A stretch of DNA of 34,901 nucleotides from Ruminococcaceae bacterium UBA7075 (lineage in GTDB: Bacteria; Bacillota; Clostridia; Oscillospirales; Acutalibacteraceae): the NCBI GenBank assembly GCA_002493635.1, contig DKZL01000061.1, forward strand, positions 54,674 through 89,574, given 5' to 3'. Shown here one piece after another: positions 15,351 through 23,442 of the stretch. The position numbers and the translations under genes were made by a program. The notes beneath the pieces are model-generated. The model saw nothing but the letters and a program-made list of their open reading frames with translations, searched no databases and had not been told where the DNA came from. The number at the start of each line of letters is the position of its first letter. Within the stretch, counting starts at the first letter, position 1.

Positions 15351-17519
15351 ATGTCTGATAATAACAACAAAAAGAAAAATGAAAAGACAGTTCCTGCACA
15401 AAGGTGGCAGGCTATGCCTTATAATAACAGAGAACTCAGCTGGATGGACTTTAACAGCCGGGTTCTTGATGAAGCCGTTAGGAAAGATAACCCGATTATG
15501 GAGAGGTGTAATTTTCTTTCCATAACGGCTTCTAATTTAGATGAATTTTTTATGGTGCGTGTTGCAGGTGTTATTGATAAGGTTCACAGAGGCATTAAAA
15601 GACAGGATGCTTCAGGTCTTGCTCCGACTGAGGTTTTGCAGCAGCTGAATGAAAAAATTCATATGTTTGCAAAAAGGCAGTATATTTGCTATAACCGTTC
15701 GATTATTCCTACGATGAAAGCAAACGGAATTGAATTTAAGCTGTATGAAGAGCTTTCAGGCGATCAGAAGAATTATGTCAATGAGTACTTTAAAAAGGAA
15801 GTATTTCCTGTTCTTACTCCGATGGCTGTTGACACAAGCAGACCGTTCCCTTTGCTTGCAAACAAGAGTCTGAATATTGCTGTAAGACTTACAAATTCCG
15901 AAAATGAGGAATTTTTTGCAGTTGTTCAGGTTCCGTCAATTCTTCCTCGTTTTATTGAGCTTCCGTCAAGAGACGAAAGAAAATTTATTCTTTTAGAGAA
16001 TATTATTACTGCTCATCTGGGCGAGCTTTTTGAACTTTATAATATAGAACAATATGATGCATTCAGAATTACCCGTGATTCTGACCTCGATATTGACGAA
16101 GATACAGAAGATTTGATGGCTGAAATAAAAAAATCAATCCGTAAGCGAAAAAGGGGAGAGCCTGTCCGTCTTGAATTCTGCAAAAAGTGCAACAAAGAAA
16201 TACGCAGATTTCTTATTGACTCACTTGAAGTGACTGAGGATGAAATTTATTATCAGAGAGGTCCGCTTGATCTGACATTCCTTTCAAAATTTGCAAGAAT
16301 TAAGGGGTGTGAAAATCTTTGCTACGAGCCGATTGTTCCTGTTAATCCGCCTGCTGAATTTTGCGGTTATAATGATATTTTTGAGGCTATCCGTGAAAAA
16401 GACAGACTCGTTCATCATCCGTACGAAAGTTTTGATGTTGTAGTTGATTTTGTCAGAAAAGCAGCCGTTGACCCAAGGGTTCTTGCGATAAAGCAAACTT
16501 TGTACCGTGTCAGCGGAAATTCGCCTATTGTGGCTGCTCTTATTAAGGCTGCCGAAAACGGCAAGCAGGTTACGGTTCTGGTAGAGCTAAAGGCAAGATT
16601 TGATGAAGAAAATAACATTCAGTGGGCAAACAAGCTTGAAAAAGCGGGATGTCACGTTATATACGGTCTTACAGGCCTTAAAACTCACTGCAAAATCTGC
16701 CTTGTGGTAAGGCGTGATGAGGATGAAATCCGCCGATACCTTCATATGGGTACAGGAAACTATAATGACAGTACTGCGAGATTTTACACAGATATTGGTT
16801 TGTTTACCTGCCGTGAAGAGTATGGGGTGGATGCGTCATCACTTTTCAATGTGCTTACAGGCTATTCATTCCCCCCCGAGTACAATAAATTTATTGTTGC
16901 TCCAAACGGAATGAGAACATTTTTTGAGTCAATGATTTTGCAGGAGACTGAGAATGCAAAAATGGGATTGCCTGCATCAATCACAGCAAAGGTTAATTCA
17001 CTTGTTGACCCGCAGATTATAAGTTTGCTTTATGATGCTTCAAATGCAGGTGTTAAGGTTAATCTGATTGTAAGGGGTATTTGCTGTATTGTACCAAATC
17101 TGAAAAATTACAGTAAAAACATAAGAGTTATTTCGGTTGTCGGTCAGCTGCTTGAACACAGTAGGATTTTTATATTTGAAAACAAAGGCAATCCTCTTTA
17201 TTATATGGGCAGTGCTGACTGGATGCCGAGAAATCTTGACAGACGAGTTGAACTTGTTTTTCCTGTTGAGGATAAAGACTTAAAGACAAGAGTACAGGAA
17301 ATCATTAATGTGATGTTCAAAGATACCACGAACGCACGCAGACAACTTGAAGATACAACTTATATAAGTGTCGAAAGACGTGGAAGAAAGAAGCTTAATT
17401 GTCAAAAACAATTCTCCAAGCTTGCGGTAAAAGCTCAGCGTGAAGCAATGAAAACAACATATGTAAATTCGGTAGGCACGCCGGTTGTGCCTATTCAAAA
17501 GGAGGAAAATAAGGAATGA
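15351..17519 (+). CDS. ppk1: Polyphosphate kinase 1
   Basis: PPK1 reversibly transfers the gamma phosphate of ATP to inorganic polyphosphate. The 722 residues cover the four usual parts: N-terminal (RELSWMDFNSRVLDEA), head, and the two phospholipase D-like catalytic domains. His446 in LKTHCK corresponds to the phosphorylated histidine. His465 (YLHMGTGNYN) and His603 (LLEHSRIF) match the other conserved histidines. The frame is open from a TTG at 15315, but ATG 15351 has a GGTGAGG site and fits the family N-terminus. Its stop overlaps the pfkA start as ATGA, so the two are translated together. Confidence 0.95.
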   Translation: MSDNNNKKKNEKTVPAQRWQAMPYNNRELSWMDFNSRVLDEAVRKDNPIMERCNFLSITASNLDEFFMVRVAGVIDKVHRGIKRQDASGLAPTEVLQQLNEKIHMFAKRQYICYNRSIIPTMKANGIEFKLYEELSGDQKNYVNEYFKKEVFPVLTPMAVDTSRPFPLLANKSLNIAVRLTNSENEEFFAVVQVPSILPRFIELPSRDERKFILLENIITAHLGELFELYNIEQYDAFRITRDSDLDIDEDTEDLMAEIKKSIRKRKRGEPVRLEFCKKCNKEIRRFLIDSLEVTEDEIYYQRGPLDLTFLSKFARIKGCENLCYEPIVPVNPPAEFCGYNDIFEAIREKDRLVHHPYESFDVVVDFVRKAAVDPRVLAIKQTLYRVSGNSPIVAALIKAAENGKQVTVLVELKARFDEENNIQWANKLEKAGCHVIYGLTGLKTHCKICLVVRRDEDEIRRYLHMGTGNYNDSTARFYTDIGLFTCREEYGVDASSLFNVLTGYSFPPEYNKFIVAPNGMRTFFESMILQETENAKMGLPASITAKVNSLVDPQIISLLYDASNAGVKVNLIVRGICCIVPNLKNYSKNIRVISVVGQLLEHSRIFIFENKGNPLYYMGSADWMPRNLDRRVELVFPVEDKDLKTRVQEIINVMFKDTTNARRQLEDTTYISVERRGRKKLNCQKQFSKLAVKAQREAMKTTYVNSVGTPVVPIQKEENKE

Positions 17520-18595
17520 AACGCATAGCAATTTTGACAAGCGGCGGCGATTGTCAGGGACTTAATTCAACAATCAGAGCGGTCGGTAAGACGCTTTATC
17601 ATCACTATGGCGATGACGGTATTGAAATTTACGGAATTATTGACGGTTATCGGGGGTTGATTTACGGTGAGTACCGCAAAATGAAGCCTGATGATTTTTC
17701 AGGTATTCTTACAATGGGCGGCACTATTCTTGGAACCTCACGCCAGCCGTTCAAGCTCATGCGTGTTATTGACGAAAACAGTGTTGACAAGGTTGCCGCA
17801 ATGAAGAAAAACTATAAGAAGCTCGATCTTGACTGCCTTGTAGTGCTTGGCGGCAACGGTACTCAAAAAACTGCCAATCTTCTGAGCGAAGAGGGCTTGA
17901 ATGTTGTATCGCTTCCAAAGACAATTGACAATGATTTGTGGGGAACAGATAAGACTTTTGGATTTCAGAGTGCCGTTGACATTGCAACAAATGTTATTGA
18001 CTGCATTCATACAACAGCTACCTCACACGGAAGAGTATTTATCGTTGAGGTTATGGGGCATAAGGTCGGCTGGCTCACACTTTATGCAGGAATTGCAGGC
18101 GGTGCGGATATAATTCTTCTTCCGGAGATTCCATACGACATCGATAAGGTAATCAGGGACATAAAGGCAAGAACTGAAAAAGGAAAGAACTTTTCTATTC
18201 TTGCGGTTGCAGAAGGTGCAATTTCAAAAGAGCTTGCGGCACTTCCCAAAAAGCAGAAAAAGGCTGCTCTTGCAGAAATGAAGTATCCGTCAATCTCATA
18301 TGAAATTGCCGCTCAGATAGAAAAGGCGACAGGACAGGAAACAAGAGTTACTGTTCCCGGACATTTTCAGAGAGGCGGCAGTCCCGATCCGTATGACAGA
18401 GTTCTTTCAACTCGTTTCGGTGTTGCAGCGGCACAGCTTATAATTGATAAAAACTATGGCAATATGGTTGCCCTTGACAATGACAAGGTAGTGGCTGTTC
18501 CGCTTTCAAAAATTGCAGGAAAACTCAAGAGTGTCCCAAAGGACAGCGAGATTATTGCAACCGCACGCAAAATGGGAATTTCGTTCGGCGATTAA
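17516..18595 (+). CDS. pfkA: 6-phosphofructokinase (group III type)
   Basis: The enzyme phosphorylates fructose-6-phosphate to the 1,6-bisphosphate, committing sugar to glycolysis. Motifs: ILTSGGDCQGLNSTIR at the N-terminus, GGNGT (112-116), PKTIDND (134-140, catalytic Asp138), and MGHKVGWL in place of the usual MGRxxGxL. Gly115 at the position of E. coli Gly104 favours ATP, whereas Lys135 at the Gly124 position is the residue seen in PPi-dependent and mixed-substrate enzymes. At 359 residues it has group III size. The start is the ATG at 17516 with AAGGAGG upstream, overlapping the ppk1 stop. Phosphoryl donor (ATP or PPi) is not settled by sequence alone. Confidence 0.93.
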   Translation: MKRIAILTSGGDCQGLNSTIRAVGKTLYHHYGDDGIEIYGIIDGYRGLIYGEYRKMKPDDFSGILTMGGTILGTSRQPFKLMRVIDENSVDKVAAMKKNYKKLDLDCLVVLGGNGTQKTANLLSEEGLNVVSLPKTIDNDLWGTDKTFGFQSAVDIATNVIDCIHTTATSHGRVFIVEVMGHKVGWLTLYAGIAGGADIILLPEIPYDIDKVIRDIKARTEKGKNFSILAVAEGAISKELAALPKKQKKAALAEMKYPSISYEIAAQIEKATGQETRVTVPGHFQRGGSPDPYDRVLSTRFGVAAAQLIIDKNYGNMVALDNDKVVAVPLSKIAGKLKSVPKDSEIIATARKMGISFGD

Positions 18596-18640
18596 ACAAG
18601 ATTTTTTATTTGGACAATTTAGTAAACTGAAACTGACAGA

Positions 18641-19033
18641 TTGTTTTTAATAAAATCTAATCCTGATAGTAACAGATACTCAATTATTGAGAAAGCATCA
18701 AAAAAGGAAATAGGACATATTTCGGTATACAGGGATTCCGAAGAAAATAGAGCGGATACTCGTGAATTAGGTTATGCAAATAATGAGGATTATTGCAGAA
18801 AAGGATATATGCAGGAGGCAGTTAAAGCAATACTTGCCGATTTATTTCAAAGTGATATAAAATGTGTCTGGGCGTGCTGTATCCAAATAAATACACCTTC
18901 CAAGAATTTAATAGAGAAAATGGGATTTAAATTTGTTAAGGCAGGTGTGTTTGACGCAGAGGAAAATGGTAACGAAGTTCCTTCTTTTGAGTATGTCATG
19001 TCGTATGAAACTTTTATTCATTTATATATCTAA
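18641..19033 (+). pseudogene. GNAT acetyltransferase, apparently missing its N-terminal part
   Basis: The C-terminal half of a RimJ/RimL-like GNAT is clear: IIEKASKKEIGHISVYR, the acetyl-CoA loop YCRKGYMQEAVKAI, and NTPSKNLIEKMGFK. Full-length relatives have about 170-180 residues; here only about 130 are readable. Upstream in the same frame, after a TAA at 18623, the codons read TETDRLFLI, which is the normal GNAT first strand. It is followed almost at once by the sequence that belongs about 50 residues later. No ATG and no ribosome site are visible; TTG 18641 is only a formal start. The simplest reading is a deletion that removed the middle helices and the start. A compact active enzyme is less likely. 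Confidence 0.6.
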
Positions 19034-19047
19034 AGTTTATTAAAAAA

Positions 19048-19109
19048 GGTCTGTGGTCTGAATTTTTTAAATTGTCTTGAGGAAGGAACAATTACCGATC
19101 CACAGTACC
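19048..19109. repeat. Nested inverted repeat before the GT61 gene
   Basis: Outer arms CTGTGG (19051-19056) and CCACAG (19100-19105) extend outwards to GGT/ACC with one bulge. Inner arms AATTGT (19070-19075) and ACAATT (19088-19093) enclose a 12-base loop. There is no T-run at the end, so it is not a plain terminator. Confidence 0.5.
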
Positions 19110-19183
19110 TCATTAAGTATAGCATTTTGTCCTTGGAGAGGGACTCTAAAAACTACTACTTTATTGTACAAGGTTGTATTGCA

Positions 19184-20473
19184 ATGATAAATTATACTTA
19201 TCTTAGACCTAAAAAAGCTAAAATTTTAGAAGAATGGCATAATATTGATTTTAAATTTAGAAATGACTTGTCTGCTAATGAATATAAAAATGCTACTATT
19301 CTTCCATTAAAAAAGGTTGCCGGAGATAATTTACTGTTTGGAAGAGGTGGTGTAATAGATTCTGAAAAAAACTATATAAATTCATCAGCTATAGATGGAA
19401 GAATTCAATTTTCTTATGAATTTGAAAATGCGGAATACCAAAATAAAAAGTTTGTATATTGTGGGTATTTGGTAAATCATTGGGGACATTTTTTGGTAGA
19501 GGCAGTATCAAGAATATGGTATTGTTTAAAAAATGATATTTCTGTTGATGAATATGTGTTTTTCTATAATTATAACGAAAATCATGAATTGAAAGGTAAC
19601 TATAATGAATTTTTTGAATTGTTGGGCATACTTGATAAGATAAAGATTATTAATAAACCTACTACATATAGAGAAGTAATAGTTCCGGAGCTTGCTTATA
19701 AGCGGAGAAAATATTACTCTCAAGAGTATAAAGATATATTTGATACGATAGTTTCGAATGTAAAAGATGTTGATATAACCCCTTCTGAAAAGATATTTTT
19801 AACACGTAGCCAGTTGAAAAATGCTATAAAAAAAGAACCTGGAATAGAAATGATAGATGACTTTTTTTATAAAAATGGTTACAAAATTATATCTCCTGAA
19901 AAAATATCTTTATCACAATTAATTCTTTATATTAGAAATGCCAGAAAGTGTGCTGCTGTATCAGGAACTTTGCCACATAATATGTTATTTGGTTCAGATA
20001 ATCAAGAACTGATAATAGTAGAAAGGAATGTTCTAAATAATGAAATTCAGGCAGATTTAAATTTGATTAAGAATTTAGACGTTACATACATAGATGCAAA
20101 TTTAGCAGTATATCCTATAAATTTGGGACAAGGTCCGTTTGTGTTATCATATTTGGGTAAATTGCAGGTTTTTGCAAAAGACAATGGATATGTTCCACCT
20201 AATAAGAAATATTATACCGATAAATATATCAAAAAAAGTTTCAAATTGTATATGAAATTCTATAGAAGATATTATCAATATACTTGGTTTGAAATGGATT
20301 GGATGATAGAATACACAGATTATATTTATGAGGCTTATAAAGATAGCTTGAATTATTTTGGAGACTATCTATATGGAATAAAACCTTTTAAATTTCAACA
20401 TTATTTTCAAATTAAACACATAAAAGGTTCTATAAAACGTTTCATAAAAAAGATAATTAGATATAATAAATAA
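19184..20473 (+). CDS. Glycosyltransferase family 61 (DUF563) protein
   Basis: The protein has about 429 residues and matches the GT61 pattern: VNHWGHFLVEAVSRIWY in the first half, EKIFLTRS, IISPEKISLSQLILYIRNAR, and SGTLPHNMLFG. GT61 enzymes add sugars to glycans; in bacteria they usually act in capsule or surface polysaccharide synthesis. No signal peptide or membrane segment is visible. The frame is open from TTG 19127 but that start has no ribosome site; ATG 19184 is the better choice, with a weak AAGG. The gene is strikingly AT-rich, with many ATA and AGA codons, unlike pfkA before it. It stands alone without other polysaccharide genes, which suggests horizontal gain. Confidence 0.8.
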   Translation: MINYTYLRPKKAKILEEWHNIDFKFRNDLSANEYKNATILPLKKVAGDNLLFGRGGVIDSEKNYINSSAIDGRIQFSYEFENAEYQNKKFVYCGYLVNHWGHFLVEAVSRIWYCLKNDISVDEYVFFYNYNENHELKGNYNEFFELLGILDKIKIINKPTTYREVIVPELAYKRRKYYSQEYKDIFDTIVSNVKDVDITPSEKIFLTRSQLKNAIKKEPGIEMIDDFFYKNGYKIISPEKISLSQLILYIRNARKCAAVSGTLPHNMLFGSDNQELIIVERNVLNNEIQADLNLIKNLDVTYIDANLAVYPINLGQGPFVLSYLGKLQVFAKDNGYVPPNKKYYTDKYIKKSFKLYMKFYRRYYQYTWFEMDWMIEYTDYIYEAYKDSLNYFGDYLYGIKPFKFQHYFQIKHIKGSIKRFIKKIIRYNK

Positions 20474-20534
20474 TGTCATTTAGTAAATTCCAATATAAAG
20501 GGATTTTTATATATGAAATAATAGTTAAAGGAAG

Positions 20535-20580
20535 GCTCTGTATTATCTGTGAGCGTAGGACTGTTGCAGAGCATTTTCTT
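20535..20580 (+). terminator. Possible terminator of the GT61 gene
   Basis: GCTCTG (20535-20540) pairs with CAGAGC (20567-20572) and is followed by ATTTTCTT. The 26-base loop makes it weak. Confidence 0.4.
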
Positions 20581-20603
20581 AAAAAATTAATCAAAACTAA
20601 CAC

Positions 20604-20634
20604 AAAAGGCTGACCCGAAAAGAGTCAGCCTTTT
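20604..20634. terminator. Bidirectional terminator between GT61 and the wall-anchored CHAP gene
   Basis: AAAAGGCTGAC (20604-20614) pairs with GTCAGCCTTTT (20624-20634). It lies between two converging genes and can serve both. Confidence 0.85.
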
Positions 20635-20658
20635 GTAATTGTTAAAAGATTATGCTTA

Positions 20659-22155
20659 TTACATTAACTTTTTGCGTTTAAACCACAGTAGTGCAAGAGA
20701 CGCAAGTGAGAAAGCAAGAATCATAGCAGCCTCAACCTGTATATCCTGTCCTGTCTGAATTGCACCGTTTGTGTTTTCAGCAGTAACTGCATTATTAGAA
20801 GGTGTGTCCGATGTAGAAGACTTTGAAACAGACTGCTTAGTGTCTTTTATCACTGTTGCAGAGGTTGTTTTCTGAGGAGTTTCCTCTATCTCATCCGGTG
20901 TGGATGTTGCGTCATCATTATTTGGTTCGGATGCTTCAACTTCATTGCAGATTATGAGGAAGTAATCAGGGCTTTCATATTTAACGCTAACCTCATTTTT
21001 TGCTGTAAGAACAAGCTCATATGTACCGCTGATTGTATTTCCGTCTTCACTCATATAAATAAGATAATTTCCTGCATCTAAAGTTACGGAAGCAGTTTGA
21101 TAAAGGTCAGACAGCGGATAAGCTATAGTTTCTTCAGAATTCTCGTTTGCTATGTAAAGTACATAGTCGTGAGCTTCCGTTGTCGGCTCGGTAGTCTCCG
21201 GTTCGGTAACTTCAGTAGTTTTTTCCTCAGGGTCATCCTGAATTTCGTCAGAATCATCAGGTTTTGTTACTTCTGTAGTCTCTTCGGCAGGCTCGGTTGC
21301 TTCTGTAGTATCTTCAACAGGTTCGGTTTTCTCTGTCGGTTCTTCTGCTGATGAAGATACATAGTCACAGTATGAAAGTGCTATCCATCCCTCAGTGCCG
21401 TTGTAGTTTGCGTAACCCCAAACATAGCTGCTGTCAGAGGAAATATCTGTTACAACAAGTTCTGTTTCGTTTGGCACAGACGCTACGGTGTTGTAGCTTG
21501 TACCTGCTCCGCTTCTCATATTAAGAGTAGAGCTTACATTCACTCTATAAGTTCCGAGTGAATAATTATCTGTTGGAAGTGGTTCAGCAGAGGTATTGCC
21601 GCCGTTTGATGGTTCTGAGCCTGAATCTGAATCCAAGATATAAATATAACCCTGGAAATTCCACCAGCTGTTACCGCCCGAACCCGGATCTGAAACATTG
21701 CCGTAGGTAAGGTAGAAGTTAGAGCCTGACCAGGCAGAGTTTGAATATGTTACTGTGTTGCCGTCAATACTTTCTACAACTGCAACATGTCCGCTGCTGT
21801 CATGTGACCAGCAAGCAATAGCACCGACCTTCGGAGTTGAGCCGTAGTTATAGTAGCCGCCGTTAAGGTTGTAGCCATACCAATCCTGTGCGTTGCCGTG
21901 GCTTAAGTTTGGCTCATAGCCAAGAATCTCATAGGCTCTGCCAAATGCATAGGCTGTACAGTTGGGCATACCATAACCTGCACTGTAAAAAATATTCTTA
22001 CTGCTGTAATAGTACTGATTGTCATAAGAAGGAGCTTCATATCTTGGACTGAATGATGCTGCACTTACGAGAATCGTTGTTGAAAATACAGTAGTAAAAA
22101 GTAATGCCACAGTCAATATAATTGCAGATATTCTTTTTACGTTCGTTTTCTTCAA
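20659..22155 (-). CDS. Wall-anchored CHAP-SH3b protein (sortase-type C-terminus)
   Basis: This is a 498-residue sibling of the dockerin CHAP protein. Signal peptide (about 1-33), CHAP domain with Cys66 (PNCTAYAFGRAYE), His123 (SGHVAVVE) and Asn139, then SH3b (about 200-266). A Glu/Thr-rich linker leads to an extra beta-rich module (about 335-405, LYIANENSEE onward). The last 35 residues carry IQTGQ, a hydrophobic helix and a KRKK tail. That is the layout of a sortase signal, though the motif is not LPxTG. So it should be attached to the wall rather than docked. The start is TTG 22155 with AAAGGA 7 bases upstream; no in-frame ATG fits. A three-box WalR-like array lies upstream. Confidence 0.88.
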   Translation of the reverse strand: MKKTNVKRISAIILTVALLFTTVFSTTILVSAASFSPRYEAPSYDNQYYYSSKNIFYSAGYGMPNCTAYAFGRAYEILGYEPNLSHGNAQDWYGYNLNGGYYNYGSTPKVGAIACWSHDSSGHVAVVESIDGNTVTYSNSAWSGSNFYLTYGNVSDPGSGGNSWWNFQGYIYILDSDSGSEPSNGGNTSAEPLPTDNYSLGTYRVNVSSTLNMRSGAGTSYNTVASVPNETELVVTDISSDSSYVWGYANYNGTEGWIALSYCDYVSSSAEEPTEKTEPVEDTTEATEPAEETTEVTKPDDSDEIQDDPEEKTTEVTEPETTEPTTEAHDYVLYIANENSEETIAYPLSDLYQTASVTLDAGNYLIYMSEDGNTISGTYELVLTAKNEVSVKYESPDYFLIICNEVEASEPNNDDATSTPDEIEETPQKTTSATVIKDTKQSVSKSSTSDTPSNNAVTAENTNGAIQTGQDIQVEAAMILAFSLASLALLWFKRKKLM

Positions 22156-22199
22156 CTAATCATCCTTTCTAAATTCCTTTATTTTTAACTTCTCTTGCT

Positions 22200-22242
22200 A
22201 CAGTTGGTTACAAATTGTAAACGACTGTAAAATTATTGTAAC
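22200..22242. promoter_or_regulatory. Palindrome and TGTAA box array upstream of the wall-anchored CHAP gene
   Basis: A 29-base near-palindrome (22200-22228) is centred on TTACAAATTGTAA. On the plus strand three boxes follow one another: TGTAAA (22216-22221), 4 bases, TGTAAA (22226-22231), 5 bases, TGTAAC (22237-22242). The last pair fits the published WalR/YycF box form TGTWAH-N5-TGTWAH. WalR typically controls cell-wall hydrolases. Confidence 0.5.
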
Positions 22243-22297
22243 ATATTATACAAAATAAATCAACCGATATTTAAGAATTATTTATTATTTTGGAATA

Positions 22298-23389
22298 TTA
22301 TGAAAGGATCTCAGCGAGTACATTTGCAAGCAATTCACCGGTGTACTCTACCTCGTCAACAGAATTTGCTTCTGTGCCGACCTCAATAAGCAATGAGCCG
22401 TCACAAACGTATTCATTATATCTGAAGTATCCAAAGCTTAACGGACGTGTCATTCCGGGATAAAGTTCTTCAGCTTTGTTTTGTATTTTCAGCGCAAAAT
22501 TCAGATTATTTTCCCAATTCGGAAACCAGTTGCTTCCGTCGTCACAGCCCGACAAAATCATAATCTGGGCGGCTTTTTTGCCGTTGTATGTAAATACAGG
22601 TTTTATTTTATTTTCATCAGTTCCTATCGCATCTCTGTGAATATCAAGTACAACCTTAATATCCTTATATTTTTCCATATCCTTTTTAACAGAATTGCCG
22701 CTTCGTTCATATGCTCCCTCATATGTTGCATCGTGGATGGTAGTATCATGATAGGTTGAAATTCCTTTGCTGTTTAATATTTCTGTTATTTTGTTTCCGA
22801 CTGCCACAACATTAAAATCACTGTTTTCTGTCCGTGAATAAAAGCTTTCATAAAAGTAATCTACATCCTCATCCATATATCCTTCTGTGGTATGCGTATG
22901 ATAGATAAGAATCTGAGGAGATTCAGTGTTTTTGTCTATATTAAAAGTAAGAGGAGAATTCAGATATTTTTCAAAGTCATAATTTGCATCGGTTTTATTT
23001 TTTATATAAAAGTTTTCAATTTGTGTTCCAGTGCCGAAATAGCTGTTTTCGCTGATGGTATACTTGTTTTCACCCTTATGTTCTGCAAAAGAATCATAAT
23101 AGTTCGATTTATCACGTTTTTCAGATGTTTTGTCTGTATTTGCTGACTGTCCGGTTTTATTTTGATTTTTTTCTATTACAAGCGTATCTTCATCTTGATT
23201 TTCATTTTCCGTGTTGTCAATTATTTTATAGGTGCCGTTGTTAAGAGTAAATGTTGCAGCGGCAAGTGCGGCAGGATTTTGTGAAAAGCATTGCGGTACT
23301 CTTTGCAAAATACATAATACAGCTGCAAAGCAAATCATAAAAGATATTGAAGTTTTAAGTATGCGTACAAATTTTCCTTTTCTTTTCAA
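22298..23389 (-). CDS. spoIIP: Stage II sporulation protein P
   Basis: SpoIIP is a peptidoglycan amidase/endopeptidase that works with SpoIID and SpoIIM during forespore engulfment. One membrane segment lies near the N-terminus (about 9-29), followed by a charged variable region and the amidase_3-like domain from about residue 155. Motifs: LIYHTHTTEGY (His164), VLDIHRDA and LLIEVGTEAN (Glu). The start is TTG 23389 with AGGTGA just upstream; no ATG is near. It follows gpr by 53 bases on the same strand, the same order as in Bacillus. It is strong evidence that the organism sporulates. Confidence 0.95.
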   Translation of the reverse strand: MKRKGKFVRILKTSISFMICFAAVLCILQRVPQCFSQNPAALAAATFTLNNGTYKIIDNTENENQDEDTLVIEKNQNKTGQSANTDKTSEKRDKSNYYDSFAEHKGENKYTISENSYFGTGTQIENFYIKNKTDANYDFEKYLNSPLTFNIDKNTESPQILIYHTHTTEGYMDEDVDYFYESFYSRTENSDFNVVAVGNKITEILNSKGISTYHDTTIHDATYEGAYERSGNSVKKDMEKYKDIKVVLDIHRDAIGTDENKIKPVFTYNGKKAAQIMILSGCDDGSNWFPNWENNLNFALKIQNKAEELYPGMTRPLSFGYFRYNEYVCDGSLLIEVGTEANSVDEVEYTGELLANVLAEILS

Positions 23390-23442
23390 AAAATCACCTG
23401 CTCTGTTAATATATATGCAGAACAGGCTGTTTTATGAAAATA

